Shown here piece by piece: positions 1 through 7,142 of a stretch of 35,338 nt of DNA. The DNA comes from JAPLYB01 sp964500015 (lineage in GTDB: Archaea > Nanobdellota > Nanobdellia > Pacearchaeales > UBA284). The number at the start of each line of letters is the position of its first letter. Positions within the stretch are counted from its first letter, which is position 1. The notes beneath the pieces are model-generated. The model was not told the origin of the DNA, made no database searches, and saw nothing but the letters and a program-made list of their open reading frames with translations. The stretch spans positions 1 through 35,338 of the forward strand of contig CAZCMN010000008.1 in the NCBI GenBank assembly GCA_964500015.1, written 5' to 3'. The position numbers and the translations under genes were made by a program.

Positions 1-3
1 ATT

Positions 4-50
4 ACATCATTCGTTTTAGGACGCTGTCAGCTTTAGCTGACAGAGGATGT
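4..50. repeat. Nested inverted repeat at window start
   Basis: An 8-bp stem, CTGTCAGC (24-31) with GCTGACAG (36-43), closes on a TTTA loop. It lies inside a weaker outer pair, ACATC (4-8) with GATGT (46-50). The element sits just downstream of the stop codon of the glycosyltransferase on the minus strand, so it could end that transcript. Its outer-stem/inner-hairpin layout resembles the elements at 3107, 7092, 8624 and 34489, though without their conserved CAACG segment. Confidence 0.5.
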
Positions 51-58
51 CACAATTT

Positions 59-1474
59 TTACCATTTTCTAAAAACTGTTTTTGACAAGCCAGTATTTGG
101 TATTTTTGGCATTTTAATTTTAGGATTTGTTCTTTTAGAATAAATGTTTTTTGCATAAATTAAACTTTGTTTAAAGTTTTGATAAATTAGTTTATTTGGG
201 TTTATCTGTGGAAACTTTATTTTACTTAGGGATTTTATTAATTTTATTGTTGTTCTTTTTTCTTCTTTTGTTTCAGGTTTCAGGAGTAGGCTTTTTTCTT
301 TTAAAATTTTTTGATAAGTTTTTTCAAGCAATAAAACACTTTTTTGAATATCTAACTTTTTTGCAAGTTTTAGGCTATTCTTCGACATACTCTCTTTTAA
401 TTTTGGATTTTCAAGAATTTTTATTGCTTTTTTTGCTAAATCTTCTGGATCAAGTGTTTCAAAAGTAAATCCATTTTCTTTAATAAATGATTTTGCAGCA
501 TTTTTTTTAGAATTTGAAATTAAAATTGGTTTTCCACAAGCAAGTGCTTCTATGACTACCATGCCCTCAATTTCTGCTATTGAAGGTAATACAAAAATAT
601 CTGCAGCATTATAAGAATATACTGATGTATTGTTTGGAACCCTGCCCCAGATGTTTACGTTTTTTTCTAAATTCATTTTCTTAACTAATTTTTTTATTTT
701 TTCTAATGCAATTCCGTCCCCATTTATATCTATCTTTATGTTTGGGAAAGCTTCTTTCAAGTAGGGTGTTGCTTTGACAAGAGTTTCAATGTTCTTCTCT
801 AAATCTATTCTTCCTTGGTAAAGTAGCCTTGGATCTTTTTTATTCTGTTTGAATTTTTTAAAGAAAGGCGTAGGATTAACTTTTCTGAAGTCTTTTAGAT
901 TTACTCCATTTGTTATTACTACTGTTTTTAATTTTTTCTCTTGTTTTTTTATAGCTTCTTGAGAATATTCTGTTGGGCAGATGACCCTATCTCCTTTTTT
1001 ATAGCTGCTTAGAAGGAATTTATAAAATAGATCTATAAATCTTTTTTGATTTAGTTTATGGTAGACTTGTGAGAAGAAATTTTCTGGTTCCATATGTGAA
1101 GTATAAATAACTTTTATGCCCATTTTTCTTGCAACAATCAACGCTCTATGGGCAGCAAAAAAGGGAAGCATTATATGTACAATCTCGATTTTCTCTTTTT
1201 TGAATATATTTTCGAGTTCTTGGAATGATGGAATCGCTAATGAGAAGTGCCTTCCAATCTGTTCTTGTAAGGGAAGAGAATTAAAAATATACTCTTTTAT
1301 TTTATATCCTTTTGGAGAATGGTAATATCTAATTTGTTTTTTTTTATTGCCTTCACTTGTAAGAAAAATGATTTTATGCCCTCTTTCGGTTAATAATTCA
1401 GAGAATCGAATAGTAGACATACTGCTTCCACCAGTTAATTCAATTATACTGTCATGCAACATTGCTATATTCAT
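59..1474 (-). CDS. GT4-family glycosyltransferase
   Basis: A retaining GT-B glycosyltransferase that probably transfers a sugar from a nucleotide sugar to a lipid or glycan acceptor on the inner face of the membrane. The N-terminal Rossmann half has the glycine-rich loop LTGGSS (13-18). The C-terminal donor domain starts near YQGRIDLEKN (219-228) and carries the GT4 E-x7-E pair at E301 and E309, followed by ACGKPI. Residues about 395-471 form a lysine-rich tail beyond the usual end of the fold, which may attach to acidic lipids; there is no membrane helix. The start codon overlaps the stop of the upstream nucleotidyltransferase as ATGA, so the two are translationally coupled and probably act on the same sugar. 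The closest analogues by motif are diacylglycerol glucosyltransferases, but the acceptor cannot be read from the sequence. Confidence 0.88.
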   Translation of the reverse strand: MNIAMLHDSIIELTGGSSMSTIRFSELLTERGHKIIFLTSEGNKKKQIRYYHSPKGYKIKEYIFNSLPLQEQIGRHFSLAIPSFQELENIFKKEKIEIVHIMLPFFAAHRALIVARKMGIKVIYTSHMEPENFFSQVYHKLNQKRFIDLFYKFLLSSYKKGDRVICPTEYSQEAIKKQEKKLKTVVITNGVNLKDFRKVNPTPFFKKFKQNKKDPRLLYQGRIDLEKNIETLVKATPYLKEAFPNIKIDINGDGIALEKIKKLVKKMNLEKNVNIWGRVPNNTSVYSYNAADIFVLPSIAEIEGMVVIEALACGKPILISNSKKNAAKSFIKENGFTFETLDPEDLAKKAIKILENPKLKESMSKNSLKLAKKLDIQKSVLLLEKTYQKILKEKSLLLKPETKEEKRTTIKLIKSLSKIKFPQINPNKLIYQNFKQSLIYAKNIYSKRTNPKIKMPKIPNTGLSKTVFRKW

Positions 1475-2214
1475 TTTACTCTCTCATAATCCTCTAGACT
1501 TCCGATATCTACCCAGTTTCCTGAAAAAGGGAAGGCATAAACATCTTGTTTTTTGAATAAATCGATTATAAAATAAGTTATGCTAAAACCCGGAGCAAGC
1601 TTGTTTTCTTGTTTTGATTTTTCATAGAATGTTTTTATTTTTTTTATATCTTGTTTTTTTATCATGTAAATTCCTGTGACAGCGAGATTTGATTTAGGTT
1701 CTAGTGGTTTTTCTTCTATTTCAATTATTTTATTTTCAGAATCTGTTTCAATTATCCCATATTTTTTTGCATCCTCTATTCTAGGAATTTTATAACAAGC
1801 TAGGCAAGTAGAATTTTTTTCTTTGAAGAATTTTATAAAATCTCTTAAATTTAAATCAAATAGATTATCTCCATAAAGAATTAATACATCGTCATCTATT
1901 TCTTTTTGGTTTATTGCGGTTAGACAGTCCTGCAATGCACCTTTTTGATCTTCTACTGTTAAAGAGCTGGTATCAATAATCTCAATTTTTTTTGAAAATT
2001 TACTTTCAATTGAAGAAAGCCACCATGCGAATTTAGTATAGAATTTGTTGTTTGATATAATGTAGACTGGGTCTATTTCAGGAACCTGCTCAATTTTTTC
2101 TAGCAGATATTCTATAATTGGTTTTCCTTTTACAGGCAATAAGGCTTTTGGCTGATTTTCTGTTAGAGGATATAACCTTGTCGCGTATCCTGCACAAGCC
2201 AATATGCATTTCAT
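1471..2214 (-). CDS. Sugar-phosphate nucleotidylyltransferase
   Basis: Activates a sugar 1-phosphate with NTP to give an NDP-sugar and pyrophosphate in the cytoplasm. The signature loop runs over residues 7-28, with ATRLYPLT followed by PKALLPV. YGDN at 114-117 supplies the metal-binding aspartate, EIEEKP lies at 165-170, and the C-terminal WVDIG matches the family ending. At 247 residues it is the catalytic domain alone, without the left-handed beta-helix of GlmU, like RfbA or GalU-type enzymes; the base and sugar cannot be decided. It is the first gene of a two-gene operon and overlaps the glycosyltransferase by 4 nt. A TATA box centred about 25 bp upstream of the ATG points to a leaderless mRNA. 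Confidence 0.9.
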   Translation of the reverse strand: MKCILACAGYATRLYPLTENQPKALLPVKGKPIIEYLLEKIEQVPEIDPVYIISNNKFYTKFAWWLSSIESKFSKKIEIIDTSSLTVEDQKGALQDCLTAINQKEIDDDVLILYGDNLFDLNLRDFIKFFKEKNSTCLACYKIPRIEDAKKYGIIETDSENKIIEIEEKPLEPKSNLAVTGIYMIKKQDIKKIKTFYEKSKQENKLAPGFSITYFIIDLFKKQDVYAFPFSGNWVDIGSLEDYERVK

Positions 2215-2234
2215 GATATAAACTAGTTTTTGGG

Positions 2235-2243
2235 ATTTTTAAA
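2235..2243 (-). promoter_or_regulatory. TATA box of the nucleotidyltransferase operon
   Basis: On the minus strand the sequence reads TTTAAAAAT, centred 25 bp before the ATG at 2214. That is the archaeal spacing for a transcript starting at or next to the start codon. Confidence 0.6.
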
Positions 2244-2336
2244 CTTAAAGCTAGAACAAATAAGACAAAACCTTAAAAGAATTTAGAAAAATAAAAAAAA
2301 TAAATTAAATATAAAAAATTAATCTAAGAGATTTAT

Positions 2337-2465
2337 TTATAATCTCTTCTTCTTCTTTTTTCCGCCTCGGGCCATTTTAGCTTCACATACGTTTCCTTTT
2401 CCGTCAACATAGTAAAGATATCCTGGCTTTCTCTTGATAACGTTTTTTACTAGAACCTTTCCCAT
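2337..2465 (-). CDS. Small basic protein, 42 residues
   Basis: A short gene reading MGKVLVKNVIKRKPGYLYYV at its start and continuing DGKGNVCEAKMARGG before a tail of five lysines, Arg and Leu. The GYLYYVDGKGNV core looks like a small two-strand beta hairpin, and the basic tail suggests binding to nucleic acid or the ribosome. From memory, similar KRKPGYLYYVD...KMARGG micro-proteins recur in DPANN genomes, but I could not check this. Coding status is supported by a perfect Shine-Dalgarno (AGGAGG, 2471-2476) six bases before the ATG, rare in a window dominated by leaderless starts, and by the balanced, structured composition. The function is unknown. It is a single-gene unit in an otherwise empty 419-bp gap. 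Confidence 0.72.
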   Translation of the reverse strand: MGKVLVKNVIKRKPGYLYYVDGKGNVCEAKMARGGKKKKKRL

Positions 2466-2470
2466 TTTTT

Positions 2471-2476
2471 CCTCCT
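2471..2476 (-). promoter_or_regulatory. Strong Shine-Dalgarno of the 42-residue gene
   Basis: The minus strand reads AGGAGG six bases before the ATG at 2465. This is the best ribosome binding site in the window and fixes the start of the small gene. Confidence 0.75.
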
Positions 2477-2633
2477 TTTGGAATTATTTATAACTAATCC
2501 TATTTAATATATTTCTTAACGTCGAGGACGTATTTAAACCTTTCGTCCCGTCGGGGACTATTGACCAATGACGACGATGAAGAAGGTAGTTTTTAGGAGA
2601 TAGTTTTAAAAAACTTTAAATCTTTATTAAAAA

Positions 2634-2978
2634 ATGAAAATCAAAAAATATGGGGATTTCAGTTTTAAGTATCAAGGAAGAAAAATAAAAATTAGAGCTA
2701 AAACTTGCAAAGGATTTTGGAGAAAATTTACTGGAAAAATGTTTACTTCAGACAAGAAACCTATAATTTTTGAGTTTAGAGAAGAGATTTTAGTTAAAAT
2801 TCATATGATTTTTGTTTTTATTCCTTTATTAGTTGTTTGGTTTGATAAAAAGAAAAAAGTGACAAAAATCAAGATAATGAAACCTTTTACTTCTTTTGAA
2901 GAATCTAAAGGAAAATATGTTCTTGAAATTCCTTTAAAAAATAAGTTGGTCAGGGATTTTGAACATATGGAGAATTAG
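2634..2978 (+). CDS. DUF192 family protein
   Basis: A 114-residue cytoplasmic protein matching the DUF192 (COG1430) fold: a GFWRKFTGKMF segment near 27-37, a central hydrophobic IHMIFVFIPLLVVWFD block at about 56-71 where family members have mlFvF...pLdvvFld, and the closing VLEIPLK strand. The family is widespread in archaea and bacteria but has no established function. The hydrophobic block is a core beta strand pair in the family rather than a membrane segment. A TATA-like TTTAAATCTTTA lies about 20 bp before the ATG with no Shine-Dalgarno, so the transcript is probably leaderless. It is monocistronic, convergent with the metallopeptidase, and followed by two structured repeats. Confidence 0.75.
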   Translation: MKIKKYGDFSFKYQGRKIKIRAKTCKGFWRKFTGKMFTSDKKPIIFEFREEILVKIHMIFVFIPLLVVWFDKKKKVTKIKIMKPFTSFEESKGKYVLEIPLKNKLVRDFEHMEN

Positions 2979-3026
2979 GGAGCATAGATGTATATCAATA
3001 ATAAAATTAATGTGCGCTTTAGTTAT

Positions 3027-3080
3027 GCTTGAAAATCAGAAGATTTTCTGCATGCCAAAAACCTTTTGGTTTTTTAGCAC
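3027..3080. repeat. Dispersed tandem-hairpin element, copy 1
   Basis: Two AT-rich hairpins separated by TGCATGCC: first GAAAATCAGAAGATTTTC (3031-3048), then AAAAACC/GGTTTTT with a TTTT loop (3057-3074), ending in AGCAC. The first hairpin and the junction are nearly identical to a stretch inside the primase-like gene at 7861-7895 and resemble copies at 4501, 17508, 18141, 22678, 25144 and 26709. Confidence 0.7.
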
Positions 3081-3106
3081 ATCCGGCGCTTTGTTTAAAT
3101 CAAAAA

Positions 3107-3136
3107 GTAAGACTGCATAGCACAACGTCGTCTTAC
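3107..3136. other. Nested hairpin with CAACGTCG segment
   Basis: The outer stem GTAAGAC (3107-3113) pairs with GTCTTAC (3130-3136). Inside lie a small hairpin TGCATAGCA and then CAACGTC, which runs into the closing stem as CAACGTCG. It sits between the convergent 3' ends of the DUF192 and metallopeptidase genes. The same architecture with unrelated stems occurs at 7092-7128 and 8624-8658. Confidence 0.6.
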
Positions 3137-3169
3137 CTAAATTATCTTACTTACTAATTTAACTCTTAC

Positions 3170-3640
3170 TTAGAAATCCCACAAGGAGTTTCGATCTTTC
3201 TTTTCAATTTCTTCTTCTTGTTTTAATTCCTCTGGTTTTAAAGGCTGTTCAAAATTGAATTTGTGTTCATTTTTTTTGAATTCTCTATAGAATTTGTCAA
3301 TTGTTCTTCTTTGAACAAAATCATGGTGTCGGAAGCCACCCCCAAAAGCCTTGGGAATATGAAGAAGTTCATGAATTAAAGTTTTAATTTGATCTTCTTC
3401 TGACATTTTATCAAACTTTTCACTTAATATTTCGATTACATATGCTGGCTCTATTTCAAGAACTTGTTGTAATATCTTGGGAAGAGCATGGCATCTAGCT
3501 ATAATATTGCGTGAGGAAGATTCATGGCTTCTTATACAAAAGACTCTTTCAAGATTAACATGGTCTAGACCAAGAACATAACATATTTTTTTTATATTTA
3601 ATCTGATGTCTTGAGCTTCGCGATATTTTATTCCTGCCAT
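3170..3640 (-). CDS. Predicted zinc metallopeptidase (HExxH)
   Basis: A 156-residue soluble protein with the zinc motif HELLH at 90-94 and a likely third ligand in the FRHHDF segment (H105 or H106). This pattern fits the small archaeal predicted metallopeptidases of COG4900 and the related phage putative-metallopeptidase group. An N-terminal helix bundle (residues 1-75) precedes the active-site helix, and the C-terminal 30 residues are highly charged and probably disordered. There is no signal peptide, so it acts in the cytoplasm; its substrate is unknown. It lies 19 bp downstream of the phosphoesterase pseudogene on the same strand, possibly in its transcript. The GGG before the third ligand is unusual but fits a flexible loop. 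Confidence 0.72.
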   Translation of the reverse strand: MAGIKYREAQDIRLNIKKICYVLGLDHVNLERVFCIRSHESSSRNIIARCHALPKILQQVLEIEPAYVIEILSEKFDKMSEEDQIKTLIHELLHIPKAFGGGFRHHDFVQRRTIDKFYREFKKNEHKFNFEQPLKPEELKQEEEIEKKDRNSLWDF

Positions 3641-3659
3641 TTTGAAGTTATGTTTTTAA

Positions 3660-4470
3660 TTAAACTTTTATAATCCTATACTTCCTTAATCCAAGATTAT
3701 AAACTTTTGTTTTTCCTAATTTTTTCATTCCCCTGTTTTCATGAATATGTCCTGCTATGCAGAGAATTGGATGATATTTTTTTATTATTTCTCTTGTGAG
3801 ATAAGAACCATAATGTTTTCCTTTTGCTTTTTTATGTGCTGTTTTATCTCTTATTTTATCAAGGATAAGATAAGGAACATTATGAGATAAAAAGATAATT
3901 TTTTTGGTTTTTATGTTTTTTAAAAAGTTTTTCCAGCTTTTTTTTGTATTTTGAATGTGGTTTTTTATGTTTTTTCCATTTTGGTCTTGGCAAATAACCA
4001 GGATAAGAACTTTTATGGCTTCCAATAAAAATAAAATCTTTGAATTTTACTGCTTGAAAATCAATTATCTTGAATTTTTCAGTGTTCTCAACAAGATTTT
4101 TTTTATAATATTTGTCATAAGTGTCTGATTCATGGGTTTTTGCATATTTTTTTACATAAATGTCATCATATTTTGCAGGATCTGTGTTTCCTGAAATTGC
4201 TATTACAGGAATCTTGAATTTTTTTAAGTAATTTATTATTTTTAATCCAGAATTAATGTCTTTTTTTGCAAATTCTCTAGCTTTTCTCTTTCCAATGAAT
4301 TTTTCAAGAGGCTCTTTGCTTATGTATGAATGCTTGAAGAACAATTTCCTTTCATAAAAAGCACAAAAGTCTCCAACACTGATGATTAAATCGGGTTTTT
4401 GCTTCTTAATTACTTTTTTTATAAAAAAAGGTATTTTTCCATGGAAGTCGCCTAATGCTAGTATTTTCAT
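3660..4470 (-). pseudogene. Calcineurin-like phosphoesterase, frameshifted
   Basis: Two overlapping reading frames together make one metallophosphoesterase. The upstream frame (start 4470) has GDFHG (D8, H10), GDF (D34) and GNTD (N95), the first metal-binding motifs. It then loses register and stops at 3880. The downstream frame continues with FLSHNVPY and GHIHE, the last two metal motifs, to 3660. Both frames are readable over 3880-4025, and the register must change by one base there, most simply in the eight-A run near 3941-3948 or a neighbouring A tract. This may be a genuine pseudogene, a sequencing error in a homopolymer, or a slippage-decoded gene. The start lies at the end of a shared repeat leader also found at 17613 and 18201. 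Confidence 0.75.
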
Positions 4471-4560
4471 TTCAGTAAAAACTCCCGTTTTTGTTGCACT
4501 TGAAAATTTGCAGATTTTCTGTGCCCCAAAAATCTTCTGATTTTTTCGGGTGCCAAAAAA
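4471..4560 (-). repeat. Tandem-hairpin element with shared leader, copy 2
   Basis: On the minus strand, two hairpins (AAAAATCAGAAGATTTTT and GAAAATCTGCAAATTTTC) are separated by GGCAC and closed by AGTGC. They are followed by ACAAAAACGGGAGTTTTTAC and TGAA directly before the phosphoesterase ATG. The last 30 bases match the leaders at 17584-17612 and 18174-18200 nearly base for base, so the repeat supplies the GGAG ribosome-binding motif. Confidence 0.72.
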
Positions 4561-5304
4561 TCATTTTTTTGTTTTTATTTTCTCTTTTGGTTTAATTTCT
4601 TCGGCATTTTTATATGCTCCTAAAAATAATTGTCTCATGATTTTTGTGAATTCTGGGCTTTTAATTAATAATGTTACATTTGATTTTATTAAAGAGATTA
4701 GAACTTTTTTATCATCTGCTATTGCAATAGCAACTCCTTCGTTATTAAATTTTCTTATGTTTGGCTGAATTTTTATCCATTCATCAACTCTTTTTTTTGT
4801 TTCATCATCATATCTGGATAATGTTTTAATTTCTGCTTTTCTCTTAAAACCCTGTTCAACACTTCTTATCCATTCTGGCATTGGTTCAGAACTCCATTTT
4901 ATTGTGTAATCATATTTTTTGAATTTGTCTATATCTTTTGTAAGTCTGTGAAAACCACTAACTCCAAAAGCCATTGTAACTGGATTTTTTTCTTCTCCAT
5001 AGAATTTTTTTAATTCTTTTGCTTTTTCTTTAGCTTTTTCTAGTCTTGCTTCTTTTTCTTCTATAAATTTTATTAAAGACTTGGGATCGCAGGGGACAAA
5101 CTTCTTAGTTTTTTCAGGAACAACCCTGGCTAAGCCCTTATTAATCAGGGAATTTAGAATATTGTAGACTTTTCCGTAAGGGACTTTTCCTTTTGAGCTA
5201 ACCTCATAGGCGCTTAATTTTCCAAATCTGACTAGTTCATAATAAGCTTTTCCTTCATTTTTTGTCAAGCCAAATTCTTCGTAATATTCGTAGTTTTCTT
5301 CCAT
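4561..5304 (-). CDS. TrmB-family transcriptional regulator
   Basis: A 247-residue archaeal regulator. The winged helix spans about residues 8-75, with FGLTKNEGKAYYELVRFG at its start and VPYGKVYNILNSLINKGL as the recognition region, the TrmB signature. A charged coiled coil (about 80-105) follows, then a C-terminal effector-binding domain of the TrmB/phospholipase-D-like type. Members respond to sugars or other small metabolites and bind palindromic operators. It is divergent from the HAD/kinase pair, and a perfect 10-bp inverted repeat lies between the two promoters, so those genes and its own are the likely targets. A TATA box 25 bp before the ATG suggests a leaderless message. The ligand is not evident. 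Confidence 0.85.
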   Translation of the reverse strand: MEENYEYYEEFGLTKNEGKAYYELVRFGKLSAYEVSSKGKVPYGKVYNILNSLINKGLARVVPEKTKKFVPCDPKSLIKFIEEKEARLEKAKEKAKELKKFYGEEKNPVTMAFGVSGFHRLTKDIDKFKKYDYTIKWSSEPMPEWIRSVEQGFKRKAEIKTLSRYDDETKKRVDEWIKIQPNIRKFNNEGVAIAIADDKKVLISLIKSNVTLLIKSPEFTKIMRQLFLGAYKNAEEIKPKEKIKTKK

Positions 5305-5320
5305 GTTTTATTTAATTCTT

Positions 5321-5375
5321 TAAATTTATAAACTTTGTTATTGCAACCCCCCCAGGGGTTGCAAGTCTATAAATA
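5321..5375. promoter_or_regulatory. Divergent promoters with a 10-bp palindrome
   Basis: A minus-strand TATA box (TTTATAAATTTA, 5321-5332) serves the TrmB gene and a plus-strand box (CTATAAATA, 5367-5375) serves the HAD gene. Between them TTGCAACCCC (5341-5350) pairs with GGGGTTGCAA (5355-5364) around CCCA. Its position fits a shared operator for the TrmB-type regulator. The very GC-rich core stands out from the surroundings. Confidence 0.6.
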
Positions 5376-5421
5376 GGGTTGTGTTCTTACTATATCGTAA
5401 CAAAATAAATCAAACTAAAAA

Positions 5422-6060
5422 ATGATAAACACAAATTTAGAGGATAGATTAGCAATATTCGATGTAGATAATACTTTACTTGATTCAAGTTTGAAATTGA
5501 GTTATGATGTAGTTAATGCTTTAGCAGGATGCGGCGTTCAGATTAGACCTGAGGAAGTTAAGGGAGATTGGTATGCTCTTGCTCAAAGTTATGGAGTTTC
5601 TAAAGATCAATTTAGTGCGGAATTTAATAAAAGAAAGTCTTGGGAGCGATCTCTTCTAGATGGTGAAGTTCCAATTTTTCCTGAAACTATTGCTTGTTTA
5701 GAAACATTAAGGCAAAAAGGGGTAAGAATGGCTGTTCTTTCAAGATCTATTCCAGAATATACTGATCAAAAATTAAAGTTTTATGGTTTAGATAAATACT
5801 TTGATGGAGTTGTCAATGTGGATCCTAAGGCAGAATCTAAAGTTGAAGGTGCTTTAGAATTAGTTAGGGAATTAGATACTTCAAAATTCAGCAGAATTTA
5901 TTGCATTGGAGACAAAGAAGAAGATGTTTCTGTTACTAAAGAAATTTCAAAGGAATATGGGCTAAACAGTCATGGAATCTATGTAAATCGGCAAGGAGGC
6001 AAGCTAGAGGGATATGCTTCTGTAAGATCTTTATCAGAAGTTCCTGGATTAATAGGATAA
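5422..6060 (+). CDS. HAD-superfamily hydrolase
   Basis: A 212-residue phosphatase of the phosphoglycolate-phosphatase-like subgroup. Motif I is FDVDNT with nucleophile D14 and acid/base D16; motif II is S107 in AVLSRS; K140 is the likely motif III lysine; motif IV is GDKEED with D164 and D168. A helical C1 cap fills residues about 22-85. It should hydrolyse a small phosphorylated metabolite in the cytoplasm; the substrate cannot be assigned. The TATA box at 5367 leaves a 5' leader of about 25 nt. The next gene, a small-molecule kinase, begins two bases after this stop, so phosphatase and kinase are co-expressed, perhaps on related substrates, under the adjacent TrmB-type regulator. Confidence 0.85.
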   Translation: MINTNLEDRLAIFDVDNTLLDSSLKLSYDVVNALAGCGVQIRPEEVKGDWYALAQSYGVSKDQFSAEFNKRKSWERSLLDGEVPIFPETIACLETLRQKGVRMAVLSRSIPEYTDQKLKFYGLDKYFDGVVNVDPKAESKVEGALELVRELDTSKFSRIYCIGDKEEDVSVTKEISKEYGLNSHGIYVNRQGGKLEGYASVRSLSEVPGLIG

Positions 6061-6061
6061 G

Positions 6062-7003
6062 ATGAATATTCAAATAAAAGAACTAATTGAAAGAGAATTC
6101 AGTGCAAATGTGATTAAAGAAGAAAAAATTAATGAAGGTTTTTCTCATCATATGTATTCAGTTGAGATTGATAGAGAACCTTTTAGTGTTATAATCAGAT
6201 TTTTAAATAGCAAAGATGAGAAATTTGATTTATCTAAAGAAGAATTCATTATTACTAAATTAAAGGAAACTGGCCTGCCTGTTCCAAAAATTTATGCATT
6301 TAATGAAAGAGATAGCTATATGATTTTAGAAAAATTTAAGGGAATTAGATTAGACACTATCTGGGATTCTTTAAGCAAGGAAGAAAAAATCAGGATTACC
6401 AAGAAACTTGGAGAGATTCTTACAAAAGTACATCAAATTAATTTAGAAGATTTTGGATATATCTTAGCTGGTGGAAAAATAAAAAAAGAAATCAAATATA
6501 AATTCAAACCAAAAGGAGAAGAAATCAAATCAAGCAACTTCTTGAAACATGTTTTATCTGCTTTTTTTGAGGATGTTAGTTTATTGGCTTCGTATCCAAA
6601 CATTTCCAAAGAATTTTTGATGAAAGTCTGCTCATATGTTCTATCTAGGGTTAATTCATTAGACTATACTGGAAAACCAACATTAATTCATAATGATTTT
6701 ATGATTGGACATGTTTTTGTTGAAAAAATAAACAATGAATATGAAATAACTGGAATAATTGATTTTGAGTTTGCGGAATCAAGTGATCCAGAATATGAAT
6801 TCATCAAATTGCATAGACAAGGATTTTTTGATGATCAAGATTTAAAAAATGCTTTAGAAGAAGGATATGGTAGAAAGATTGATGAAGAAAAAGTAAGAAG
6901 TTTCAGATTATTGAGAGATTTTAGCCTAGCAAGGGTTATTCTTGATTCTGGAGATAGAGAACATTGCAATAAAATTCTTAAAGAAATTGATCAAAGAATT
7001 TAG
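6062..7003 (+). CDS. Aminoglycoside-phosphotransferase-like kinase
   Basis: A 313-residue small-molecule kinase of the APH/choline-kinase fold. The catalytic loop is IHNDF (H210-D212) and the metal-binding motif is GIIDFE with D234. The N-lobe has a glycine-containing GFSHHMYSVE loop (26-35) and a beta-3 segment SVIIRF whose R46 stands where many kinases have lysine. GLPVPKIY (71-78) and the hinge YMILEKF (86-92) are typical of APH relatives. It probably phosphorylates a hydroxyl of a sugar, amino alcohol or similar metabolite with ATP. It is not evidence of antibiotic resistance, since archaeal paralogues are metabolic. It is cotranscribed with the HAD gene and followed by T-rich DNA that may end the transcript. 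Confidence 0.82.
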   Translation: MNIQIKELIEREFSANVIKEEKINEGFSHHMYSVEIDREPFSVIIRFLNSKDEKFDLSKEEFIITKLKETGLPVPKIYAFNERDSYMILEKFKGIRLDTIWDSLSKEEKIRITKKLGEILTKVHQINLEDFGYILAGGKIKKEIKYKFKPKGEEIKSSNFLKHVLSAFFEDVSLLASYPNISKEFLMKVCSYVLSRVNSLDYTGKPTLIHNDFMIGHVFVEKINNEYEITGIIDFEFAESSDPEYEFIKLHRQGFFDDQDLKNALEEGYGRKIDEEKVRSFRLLRDFSLARVILDSGDREHCNKILKEIDQRI

Positions 7004-7091
7004 TTTTTTATTTCAATTTTTTTATATTTAGCTTGACTTTTATCTTTAAGAGCATCTTGAATTATGTATTAATAATTGATTTTATTTAGCT

Positions 7092-7128
7092 GGCTCAATG
7101 AACTTGCAAGTTCACAACGTTGTGAGCC
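7092..7128. other. Nested hairpin with CAACGTTG segment
   Basis: The outer stem GGCTCA (7092-7097) pairs with TGAGCC (7123-7128). Inside are a perfect inner palindrome GAACTTGCAAGTTC (7100-7113) and then CAACGTTG (7115-7122). It lies between the convergent ends of the kinase and the primase-like gene. It has the same layout as 3107-3136 and 8624-8658 but different stem sequences. Confidence 0.65.
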
Positions 7129-7142
7129 ATCCTATATTTAAC

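Noticed and set aside
3660..4025. Separate 121-residue gene at the 3' half of the phosphoesterase
   Set aside because: Its frame contains the last two metal motifs of the same enzyme whose first motifs lie in the upstream frame; one frameshifted gene explains both.
6062..7003. Aminoglycoside resistance gene
   Set aside because: The fold matches, but the context with a HAD phosphatase and a metabolic-type regulator points to a housekeeping kinase.
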